This document shows positions 49,501 to 60,000 of a DNA stretch of 64,000 nt, in pieces (within the stretch, counting starts at the first letter, position 1; every line of letters starts with the position of its first letter). The DNA is from Volvox africanus. Lineage: Eukaryota > Chlorophyta > Chlorophyceae > Chlamydomonadales > Volvocaceae. The position numbers were made by a program, and so were the translations under genes. The notes under the pieces are model-generated. The model saw nothing but the letters and a program-made list of their open reading frames with translations, was not told the origin of the DNA and did no database searches. Location of the stretch: the NCBI GenBank assembly GCA_030268105.1, contig BSDZ01000011.1, positions 620,001 to 684,000 on the forward strand, written 5' to 3'.

Positions 49501-50770
49501 ATGGCTGCGGATGACGTGGCCAAGGCTTTTCCGGAACCTCGGAAGACCAGTGTACGTGGACATGGTGCAGGCGACGAGTGATAGGTCAATAAAGCTTTCT
49601 TCGGGGTGATGGTAGCAGCCACACAAGGGCCGTGTTCCATGTCTGCATCCATCCTCCGTGTTCTCCTCAACCGGCTGTCTCCAGGTACACTGTTAGACGA
49701 GCCGGGCGGCTACCGGGCTCTGGTGTTTGACCAGGGAGACCGCATCACGGAGTCCATCGCAGCAGCGGATGTCGCAGACATCTGCTTACGCGCGCTGCAC
49801 GAGCCTGAGGGACGCAACAAAACTTTTGATGTTTGCTACGAGTACCAGGTACGAAGGAGATGCTTAGCCCCACAAGTAATACGGTAAAACCCTAAAGTTG
49901 CATTTGAGGAGCATCTGTGATGACGAGGGGATCCCAGAGCAGTGAGCTAGGCGAAGTATCGTTGTGGGAATATAGATGGGTGGGCGGGCGGGCTCGTTGG
50001 TAGGTTTCTGACACATTTCCCCTCCGATAAGTTTGCTTGGGATAATAAAACTGCATGTCCCGTCAGTTGTTAACTTAAATTTCCGCGTCGCGACACCAAT
50101 CTTTGCTTCAGCCGCTAGCTGCTAACGCTTGGCGCCAGCGGGACAACTGGCGTCTTTGAATGGAAGGGCGTACATACCTGCTCCGACAGCTGACACACAC
50201 ACAGCAGTGTCAGCAGTAAGCTGCACGTTGCCCCCCTTCATCGCGCGCGGTTGCCCTATCGCCGCATGCATGCGGAATGAATTTGAGCAAATCTTTCCCC
50301 TTGGGTTTGGCAAACGTAGGCGTCCTAACAAAACATCGGTTGAGCAGGAACTTATGTGGGGCACGCGTCCCTCGAGCTAACTCACTGCACTCTGCCGCTG
50401 CCACACGCCCGCCCGCCCCGTAACTCCCTCTTAGATAGGGTAGCGGTGCCGCTGCCACATATATACATCTCGCCGCATCTATCAGCCCGCGCTGCGTCCA
50501 GCCCCATGCGCCAAATCCCAAAGTACAAATTAAGCTATGAGCATAACAGCTCGCAAACAGCACTTTTATCTTACGCTGAATGGTGCCGCAGTTTTCGTTG
50601 CACTGATCCGGTAATTCTGTTAACTATTATGCTTCCGTTTGCTCTATTCCGTGCCATCCCCGGAGCAGGCGGACGAGAACAATGCCCTGTACGAGCTGGT
50701 GGCGCACGTACCAGACAAGAGAAACAACTACCTGAAGGCCGCCGTTGCGTCATTGGCCCGGAACACGTAG
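46525..50770 (+). CDS. HCF173: HCF173-like protein: atypical SDR with inserted CIA30 domain (psbA translation factor)
   Basis: Exons are 46525-47133, 47426-47518, 47869 to about 48075/48109, 48463-48985, 49279-49431, 49685-49848 and 50669-50770, giving about 616-628 residues. The first about 45 residues (MNAHLRGRVFGERSSASRSH) are Arg/Ser/Ala-rich, like a plastid transit peptide. The Rossmann start is VLVVGATGRVGRVLVRKLLL (GATGRVG at 142-148), then IIFCAAARSAFTADLLRVEE. A CIA30-type insert follows (GVVLRVRGDAHSYLCILETD, VRLPYAAFRSEYQGQPPLDP), and the SDR fold returns with FVLVSCAGRSRPG, ISGLGYTIIRPG and ALVFDQGDRITESIAAADVA. The end ELVAHVPDKRNNYLKAAVAS matches plant HCF173. In plants HCF173 binds the psbA mRNA 5' UTR and activates D1 synthesis. 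Exon 3 and exon 4 do not join in phase with the strong donor at 48110; a weaker donor at 48076 restores the frame. Confidence 0.94.
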
Positions 50771-50934
50771 TTGTCGACCCAGTTGTAGCAGCGTGATCCC
50801 GGGGTTGGGATGCTTCTGAGCTCTGGCTTACTAGGCAGGTAGATAGATCATTTCAGTTGTGTGTGGGGAGGGGGAGCGAGGCCGCTGTCGCGGGAGGAGG
50901 AGCACGTCAGCCTGCGCCTTCAGCAGGACGCCAT

Positions 50935-50939
50935 TGTAA
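50935..50939 (+). terminator. TGTAA-type poly(A) signal behind HCF173
   Basis: TGTAA lies 165 bases after the HCF173 stop, a typical 3' UTR distance in green algae. It is assigned by position. Confidence 0.5.
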
Positions 50940-52800
50940 TTGGGAAAGGCGGCGGCTAGGATTTTGTGTCAACATTGCTGCTCATTTGATGGAGAGTGAT
51001 GTTTCGCTGCGGCCGGCTGGTCGTGGGCTGGTCTTGTGGGCTGGTAATTGTGACGGGCGTTGCGGATCTCGCCGTGAGCTTATTGACCATTGAAATGCAA
51101 CCGGGGGCCCTCCTTTTTTCTGATCACGCCAGGCGGGCAGGTGTGGCTCGTGATCTGCTCCCACCAGAAACTTGGCGCCTTTTCTATGGGCCTTAGGCAC
51201 GCCGCTGAGAAAAGAGATATAAAATCTGCATATGCAATTATAACCATTAAGGGAATGCGGCGTGGAGAGATGCGGCTGTAATGAACCGCCCTTGGCAGGG
51301 TGTGGGATCTGCCGCGATGCCCTGGGTTGAGGCCCTGGGATGATTGCTGCAAAAAGTACCCTGAAGGGCAGATAGAGGCCTGCTTCGCACCACAGTGTAC
51401 TGCAAGGAAGCCACTACTTCACGATTGTTACAAGAGGTGCAATATGGATTGAGACAGCCACCTGGCACTGTTGCCTGCATCTCCTGCTTGGGGACCAAGC
51501 TGAGATACACGAAATGGCACCAAGAAGAAGCAAGTAAGATGCTTGCGTAACCTGCACAGATGAAATGAGCGCATCCTTCTCAGGATGGACCTGGTTAGGG
51601 AGGTCCTTATAAAGCAAACATAATCTGAATTAAATACGTATTTTGAACAAATATGCAATGCCTATGGGGAGCGTCGTGTCCGGTACAAACTAACGCAGCC
51701 ACAATCTGAAATTCCCAGTGCAGGTATGAAAGCATTGCTGCGTACAGCTGTGCCGTCAAAGCCCTCTTCCATGTTGCTTATACATGCATGCATGATGCAA
51801 ATCTCGACGTACCAGTTATGTAGCTGAGCGGCATGGCAACCATTAGCGCAAGCAGCAGGTGACCCATCGACCCCCGGTCCATTTAGGGGTGGCACCACGA
51901 CCGGGCAGGGACTAGCTGTGGACACGGCTTGTCGTACTTTCAAATACCCGATCTGGCAAGACGCTGCATGCGGTCCTCATCCTCCCCCCCACCATGGCTG
52001 CCAGCCACCAGCCATGGAGGAAGGCCGTGTCAGCTGGAGATGTATGTTGAGAGCGGACATAGTGAGAGCCGGCAAGTTTGGGGCAGGCAAGCTGCGACGA
52101 ATTTTTGTATCGAGACCTATGTTGAAAGCCAGATACTTTACTAGTAACACTGAAATGTTCATCGATACTTCCGGTCAGCGGTGGCAACGGCCATTATGCC
52201 AAACGGGCCCGCCGTTAACACTCCTGGCACCATCCTTCCCCCCGAGCAACAAGAATAAGATGTCGGAATGGAGCATCATCAGCTCCCAGATCCAGACCCT
52301 TATACCCTGGTCCTGAGGATGCTAAGGATCCGGGACGCCCCGACAGGGATAAGGATAGTGTGTTGGACATTTCAGTGACGATGCAGACTGGGCCGGAAAT
52401 CTCATGACACGTAGGTATTTTTCCGACTATGTTTTCAAGCTGAACGAAGCAGTAATGATCTGTATCAGCAATTTGTAGCAGATAGTAGCAGCAGCATCCG
52501 TGGTCCTCCAATCAAGTCCTCCAGAACATCCTGTGTGCGATTGTAACATTCAAGCCCTGGGTAGGCCTTTCGTGCCGCAAAGTTTGTCATTCATTGCATT
52601 TGTACCGGGGTCACATGTCCCCAAATCCGCCGCATTACGTTTTCTGCAATCGTATGACAAGGTATGACAGTGTCGTATACCTGGCTCGATTCTATCTGTC
52701 TCATGAGGACGCTCTGGCACAAAAGGGGAGTACATAGCCCCCTGGTCGGGCTAAGGTCTGCCCTGGTCGGGCCTTTCGTGTCCCAAATGTTTGCCTTTCG
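50940..52800. other. Convergent intergenic region, nothing recognised
   Basis: This spacer of about 1.9 kb lies between the 3' ends of HCF173 (plus) and the LYR gene (minus). Short ORFs are present on both strands, none with a recognisable motif or exon structure. Confidence 0.5.
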
Positions 52801-52805
52801 TTACA
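52801..52805 (-). terminator. TGTAA-type poly(A) signal of the LYR-motif gene
   Basis: Plus-strand TTACA, i.e. TGTAA on the coding strand, 85 bases past the stop at 52890. Confidence 0.5.
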
Positions 52806-52889
52806 GCGATTTAACTTCTATCAGGATCGTCTTTTAGGAAGCCATCCAAGACCAACTTATTTGCTTGCGCCGCGACACTGTTGGATTCT

Positions 52890-53654
52890 TCAGAAGGAGG
52901 TAGTGGCGCCTTTGAGTGTTATCTGGATACCGCCATCCATGGTATTCCTGCTTGCGGGCACGTACGCCTGCAAATCAGACAGACCGCGCTCGGCAAGCGC
53001 CCGACATTGTGCGATGCGATCTGGGTCAGCCAACCCCTGCGTGTGAATCAAGGTTTGGGGCTTTGATATGACATCCTGAGTTAAGCTGTTGTACAGGCGA
53101 CTGCATGCCCGTGCGCCGGAGGTGCAAAGTGACAAGGTGGCGCAATGTTAATTATCATATTTGTAAACATTACATGAAGTATGGCAGGCTAATAGAAATA
53201 GGTGTGCAGATAATTCTTGTTATGGAAAAAGTCGGGAAGGAAGGCGTTATAACTATAGAAGAAGCTAGGAATTTGGGTCTTGCTGACACAAGTGGAATCC
53301 TCCGAAAGCACATTGCTGCGAGGTCATGGCCTGGAACCATGCATGTCAACAGCAGGCATAGCATAGTCCCCGCATGGGTCCCACGGCATCAATGTCTCCC
53401 ATGACCGCTTCCCACTCTTTTCGTGTGGCCGCCAGTACCTATCCACCCCTCGAACGTCCCCTCCCTTTAGAGAGCAACCCCAGCCCCAGCCATGCGTATG
53501 CTCGGCTATGTAAGCCAGCCAGGCTTACCTTGTTTGCGTGGAACTCTGCTTTTATTTCCTTAATGATGTTATCCCGCTTCCTACTTGGAAAATACTTGGC
53601 TGCCTTCAAAATCTGTCGATAGAGACTCGCCAAGCTAGTAGTGCTAGTGCTCAT
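52890..53654 (-). CDS. LYR-motif (complex1_LYR) small mitochondrial assembly protein
   Basis: Two exons (53654-53529 and 53036-52890) join in phase to 90 residues. The N-terminus has the signature ASLYRQILKAAKYFPSRKR followed by IIKEIKAEFHANK: a Leu-Tyr-Arg tripeptide, a conserved downstream Phe (YF) and the basic KR..II.EIK.EF helix. Exon 2 supplies LADPDRIAQCRALAERGLSD, the usual second part of the three-helix bundle (T/A-DP..I...I..A..GL..L). LYR proteins are matrix assembly factors that bind the acyl carrier protein and help build respiratory complexes or deliver Fe-S clusters. Which client this one serves cannot be told from sequence; it is nearest in pattern to LYRM1-like plant proteins. 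It is head-to-head with VPS38/UVRAG across 417 bases. Confidence 0.87.
53192..53269 (+). pseudogene. GroEL/Cpn60-like peptide fragment, antisense in the LYR intron
   Basis: One plus-strand frame reads IEIGVQIILVMEKVGKEG followed by VITIEEAR. The core VMEKVGKEGVITIEEA is essentially identical to the highly conserved chaperonin-60 segment ((K)EIG..IA.AMEKVGKEGVITVE). Similarity stops on both sides, and the codons are AT-rich (ATA, ATT, AAA, GAA) unlike the GC-rich local exons. Only about 26 codons remain, inside the 492-base LYR intron and on the other strand, so it is not functional. Confidence 0.6.
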
Positions 53655-54071
53655 GACGCCGCTGCAAAACGTAGATCGCTAGGGGCCATACCAGACTGCG
53701 TCCCCTTTGCCAAGCATGTAATAAAGACTTATCAGAAATGGTGCATCAATGCCTTTCCTAAATAGTCAATTTAACTTCAATGTTCGACGGAATGAGTTTA
53801 GGGTAGCCGCTTCGTTCTGTGGTCTCGCGCCGTACTGCTACATATTTGTTTGGCCTCTGGTTTAGAATGTATTCATGTGACACAGTCTTGATCTATCATG
53901 ACTAGATGAAGAAGACTATTACCAGCGGTCACAAACCTTTTCCTATCAAACTTTCGGACAGGAGCATGCATAGTTCGGGAGCTGAAATCGTACGAAGGCA
54001 TCATTCGTGTATCTCCTTCTTTGTAATAATATGATTCTTTTAAGATGTGGTAGTCAAGTCGTCCGCGAGTT
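53655..54071. promoter_or_regulatory. Shared divergent promoter region of the LYR gene and VPS38/UVRAG
   Basis: The two start codons are 417 bases apart in head-to-head orientation. The segment must contain both promoters unless an upstream noncoding exon exists. No clear TATA element was picked out. Confidence 0.45.
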
Positions 54072-57000
54072 ATGGATTTCGAGGCAGTTAGCTGGGTAAG
54101 CAACCTTGGGCAAACCTACCAAGGCAAACCTCTGCCCTAAAGTGTATTAGCAATAACCAGGGTGATTGACCTGGTTGATTGTTGTCTTTGGAGCTCTTCC
54201 ATCGGCCATAACCCGCCCAACCACCCCGCCGTGCAGCGCCCCGCACGTCGCCTAAGGCACGTGACGGCGATACGCCTTCACAACTTGTACGATCCAACCT
54301 CCAATCTAGCGGCATCCTACCACTATGAACTGCATACCTGGTGCATCCAGCGGTGCGCCTGGACGCCGTTTTACCGCAGCGAGCAGGTAATTGCTTTTCA
54401 CACGCCAGCAACTTTCTTAAGCAAATGTGCCCATGCGTTTTTGGAAGCCCCTCCTTACCTCATCCACGCCACCCATGGCTGCAAGCGGTCATTCATCGTC
54501 GCTGCTCCTCCCCGTGCAGTTACCAAACAACAACGATCTTGACTGGGGACGACAGCTGTTGGATCCGGAATCCGAGATCGGGCTCCAGGGTCTTCAGCAT
54601 CGCCCCGATGTAGGTCCGTTGCGTCTGCGAGTATACGTCACTGGTGGCTACTCTACAACTGTCCCTGCTCCCGTCATAAACTCGCCACACCTTCCAATGG
54701 ACCCGCGGTCAGCTTCTCAATACTTCGCTGCTGCAGCGTTCGTCCTGCCTCACGAGCAATCGGATTACAAGGCCCAGGATATCCCACGCTTGCGTCGGGA
54801 GGCTGAGTGTCTCACGGCTTGGAGTGATTGCAGCGCCGCGCACAAGCAGCAGACATCGCCATTCCTACCAGCGTTGCCAGTACATCCCACTTGGCAGGGT
54901 TGTCCTCATAGCAGCGCCAAAGCTGGCGCAGCAGGCAACGCCAGCATCCCAAGCCAATGCTTGGAGCAATTAAAGCCGGATTCTGTGGGCTTTCGACCGG
55001 GGCCGTGTTACAACACACGTTTGGACAGGGAGGCAGCGCCATTATGGGACCAAGAGTCGGGTCCGGGACCGCCGTGCCAGGTCCCCATCCCGCGAACGCA
55101 GCCGCAGCTCGATCCCGTTGTTGAAGCCGCCCTCGGCGTCGATGGCGGTGGTGGCGACAACGGGCCGGAGGGCAACTTGGGAAGGGGAGCATTTGGTCGT
55201 TCGACGGCAAACATGTTACTCAGCACTCTGCAAGACGATTTTGGAGAACCGAGTACTCAGGGCCAGCGGGAACAGGGCCGCTTGCACTTTAAAGCGCAGC
55301 AGGAAACGATGCATTTAGATTGTGATGGCCGACAGGCATCTTCAGAGCAGGACCTGGAGTCGGAGCCCTTCCCCCGACAGGAATATGAGCAGGCGTTGGA
55401 GCGACAACAGGATGATCAGGACGGCCTGCAGATGGGATGCGACATATCTTGCGCAAGTTCAGGGTCACGTATTGATGCCAGTGCAATGCTGGTTAAACCC
55501 GTCTGTGGAATGGCCGCCGGCACTTGTAGCAGCGGCGGGCCGGGCGCGAGCAGTGGCAGCAGCAGTCGGGGCAGGAGCAGCGACTTTGGTGTCGTTCCGG
55601 AAGACAGCTCGACTGGTAATCTCGGCAGCGGAGTCTCTATAGGCTATGAGACGGCGGAGGCGCCACAGGGGGCACCGTGCGATGGAAGCGCCCCTGCAAC
55701 GCTGCGCTCGCCAGTTGTCCTCCCTTCGTCACGCACGGATGCTTCTCCTGACGCGGAAAATTTGGCCTTGGTTGAGGCTGACCTTGCCTGTCGCGTGCAT
55801 CAACAGCAACGGCATCTCCTAGAGGCAATAAAGCCTCTGGAAGTGGATCCAAAACAGCGACAGGTCTGCGGGCAAGTTGCAATCGAAAACGATTGCTGTG
55901 AGATTGGGATGGTCAATGGCATTCAACCCATCCGGTTGAATGTTACTACGGCCGAGTCCCTTCTGACGGCTTCGTCCTCTTCCTTAAAATCAGCCTCTGT
56001 TATTGAAGGTGCGGATGCAGCTGTTGCAGGAGACAGCGGACAAGTCGGAGTTGCCACAATGCATCCCTTTTTTCATAGGGAAGAGACAGCGCACGGTCCC
56101 GCGGACAACACTTGGGAAGGAGGTCGTCCGGCGGGGCAGCACCCTAGTCAGGGCGTGCACCGCGCCGGTGATGATGACGGCAATGGCGGCAGGGGCGACG
56201 GCTCACTAGGGCCCGGTGGCGGAAGTACTCGGGTGCTGATGGAGTGCGTGTTTGAGCTGAGTGCGCTGGTGCCGTTGGGTGAGTGTGGAGGCGAGGCCGC
56301 TCCGGGTAATCATGATGTGGAAACATGGCGTTATGGCGAGTGATGGGGTTCTGCAGCTTCATGGCTCGGCACGACAGGAATCGCTGCTGGCACCCTTGCT
56401 GGCTCTTCTTGGGGTATCCAATTCTGTTACGGTTGGCAGTTCAGCGGGTGGTGCCACCTTCCATTTCATCAGATTCTATCCGGATTATTCTATCGCTACA
56501 TTAATGTACGTAGTTGTCACAAAGGCAGCTGCATATAAAAAACACTAAAGTATATTAGTGACGTATTTTTAGTTTTAGTTACGTTAAGTTGTTACTTAGA
56601 TCAATGAGATGATGCGAGAAATGGGGATTTAGCAAGGGGCATTGTAATCATGGTATTGCTAACTTGAAGACAAGTGACGTAATTAGCCCTTTAACAATTT
56701 TACTAATTTTACCGAACGCACGCGTTCATCTTGCGTGTAACCTTTGGAGGTCTTCGCCAAGGAGGTGCTGTGCATGCTGGGCTCCGGGAGGAGACTCCCT
56801 TACTTCGGGGAGATCCCCTCTTTGATGTGTCTGCTTAGAATCTGCGCCTTTAACCTCCCGGCCCCGCAGAGCCCCGGAACTTGCGGCACGGCTGGTACAT
56901 CAACCTTCCCGTGCTGTTCATGGAACCAAACCGGCGCCCGTTCATTCCAACCAGCGCTCTGCCCCCACCGCCACCGCCACCGCCATCGCTACCGGCGTCG

Positions 57001-60000
57001 CGACAACAGCCGTCAGACTTGGCTCCCGGCCCACGCGTTGATGGCGGTAACAGTGCAGCCCCAGCGTTGCGGAAGCGCGTTGGTGCCCCTCCAGTCTCCA
57101 CTTCCGGCAGGCAGGCCGCAGCCGCCACTGTTAGTGTTGGTGCCAGCCGCAGCACTGGCTATCGCCGCCGCAGCAGCAGCGGGGTGGAGGCGAAGCAGCC
57201 CGCTGAGCGCCCTTCTGACGATAAGCGAGCTCTGTTGCGGTACGTGATTGACGTGATAGGTTAGGCCATAACGGTGGGATGGGGTCCTTCAAAAGCGCTC
57301 CGGGGGACTCGTAAGGCGATGCCATGGCGCTCATAAGTGGATAGGCACAGCTCTTTCCTTGAGAAGCTGCTTACCTTCCAATTTGAAGGTACTCCCTTTC
57401 TGTATTGTATCTGCCATAATCACCTCTTTTATCTTTACAAGTTATCTCCTCTGGTGCGTATGCTGTCCCCTGCCTTACCCACCCCTTTTCCGTGAGTACT
57501 GCCGACAATTGTAGTCTTGTGTCTCTATTTGCTGCATTCAAAACCGCCGCGACTGGCTTGCTCTGCTGGCTAAGCCTAACGGAAGACCAGCCCTCAGCTA
57601 CACCTATCCGCACCTTGGGCCGAGCATTCGTGCTCTGTACAATGGCCTATTGACCCTATGGAAACCCCGCCTTGCGCAGGTGGCTGCTCAGCAGCAGCAG
57701 CGTGGTGCAGCCGCTACATGCCGCTGGCAGCCTGGAGGAGGAGCTCCAGGATGACGACTTCCTGGCCGCAGCAGCGGCGGAGGCAGCCAAATCAGCCGCG
57801 GCCGCCACGACCGATGGTCCGCGATCATCCCGTTTGCATGTCCAACCTCCGCAAGCGCCAAGGCCCCGAACACCCCACCACCATCGTTCCTTTAGCGCCG
57901 AGGACGCCGCGGCACTGCTGGATCCCGGGCCCGCCCCTGGCTTCCTGCCAAGTGCTCTGGCGGTTCTGTTCCGGCAGGAGTGGCCCAGGCATCTGGCCGG
58001 GACACCGCCAGCGCCACAGCACGGCTTGCGGCCGCGTTCTCCTGGCCTGGACCCTCCCCCGCCTGCAGCGGGATCAGGCTTTAAGCCTGGCTTGGGCAAG
58101 GCGTCACCTGCGAGCCGCCGTGTAGCCAGCACGCCATCCCTGGCCGCGATCGGGGAGGCGAACGCGGCAGAGGCGAGCCCATCTGAAGCTTCGGATGCTC
58201 CGTTTGCGCCATCGTTGATGGAGGCGGCTGGAGAGGGCGGTTTGAAAGTTCGTTGCCTCGCAAATGGTGCTGTTGCGACCCGTGGGTCGTTATTGTGCCG
58301 TTCTGAGGCATTGGGGGGATACCCCGCGCACGCCTGTGAAGGGGAGGGTGATGATCACCCATCGGCAGCTGTGTCGCCAGCTTCGTCCACTGTGTCGTAC
58401 GCAGCGACGACGTCGGGCCTGGTAGCTGCATCCGTTGGGTCGCTCGGTGGGAGCCAGGGGTCATTGACAGGCTTGGCGGCAGCTGCAGCAGGTGGGGTAT
58501 GGCGAACGGTATCACCGCCACCGCTTTCCTCCACCGCCTTCGACGGGGACCCCTCCGGAGGACAACATAACTGTCAGCCTCATGTGCAACTACCACCGCT
58601 CGGGTTGAGGCCGTTTTGCTCTGACAGCCAGTTGAGCACATCGTTGGGAGAAACTTGCGGCGCAACCCAGTATCCCGGCAACAAGCCGGCGGCAGGAGAA
58701 CACTCAATCAATTCCGGCTCCCAGCGTGGCTCGACCGCCACTGCCGCCAGCATCACTCAAGTATCTCGGAATAGAACTGCAGTGCCTGGGCCCGCCGTGG
58801 CGGCGATAGGCCACAACAATAATCACTACCACGACCATCATCAGATCCCAAGCACCGCCTCTGCCTCCGCCTCCGTGCCTGCTGTACACCGCTTATGCGA
58901 GCTGGTAGAAGTGCGGGCTAGCATCCGGAAGCTGAAGCAGCTGCAGGTGTGCCTGCAAGGGTGGCTGCACTAAAACCTTATCGTGTCGTGTGCCTTGAAC
59001 AAGATACCCCGCGTTGTGTACATCATAGGTTGCCCCTAGGTTTACATTTAGCTCCAGGCTTTATTCGAATGAAATAATTCAATTTAGGCATGTTGTTTTG
59101 ACGCAGAAGCCATTCGGACGGCCAAGAATGGCCGGTCCTCCCGTGTATGACCTTGAACACTGTCTTAATTGTCTTGTAGTCATTTCCCATCCTTTCCATA
59201 ACCTGGCCCGCTTCCCAGCTCTCCCGTTGCACCCGTACCCCATATGCGCACTCCGGCAGGAGCGCCTGACCTTTGCGCGGACCGGTGCACTTGACATGCG
59301 GCGGCAGGTGGAAGCGGCGGTGGAACGGCGTTACCAGCTGGATGAGGCGCGTGCGCGTGCAGAAGCAGCCAGGTGGGGTTTTGTGCACGTGTCATGCTTA
59401 TGGCATTGTGCACCCAGCACGACGGCTGGCTAGGGGCAACTGGTGGCGATGCATGACGGTGGTTCTTGTGGATCTTGATAATATTTGGATGAATCTTGGA
59501 TGGAGCTGTCTTTGCTCCAGGATGCTTCATGCTGCAGGTGTTGCATGTCATATTCGTCGCATACCCATGGTCGTAGGCTTGCTTTATGGCATCTCAGCGT
59601 GTCATAGCTCCATTTGGTTAACATCAGGCATATCGAGCTGCGGTCGCTTCTGCCCCATGTCCATGCACACGAAACTAGCGCAGGGCGGAGGGCCAGGAGT
59701 GGGCGGCCCGCGCGGCCCTGGCAGAAGCGCAGTTATGCACCATTCGGACAAGCTCGGCTCGGTATCGGCGGGCGTTATTGGACAGGGTTGGCGTTCTGGA
59801 GACCGCGTCCAGTGTGCTCAAGGTGTGGAAGTGAGGTGGTGGGGATGCTCTAGCTAGTTTTGTTGAGGGGAAGAGTTGGAAGTTGCATGTAGCCACCGGC
59901 AGAGGTTGTGGAAAGAAAAATGCTGCTAAGCAAGGGCGTACCCGCAGTAATACAATAAGCGGGGTTCTGTTTTAGGAGGGGGAGACGAAAGCATGGATGT

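Noticed and set aside
57656..58132. Several 150-200-codon ORFs in other frames over VPS38/UVRAG exon 5
   Set aside because: The exon is GC-rich and low in stop codons in all frames. Only the 57680-58946 frame keeps phase with the flanking exons and ends in the coiled coil.
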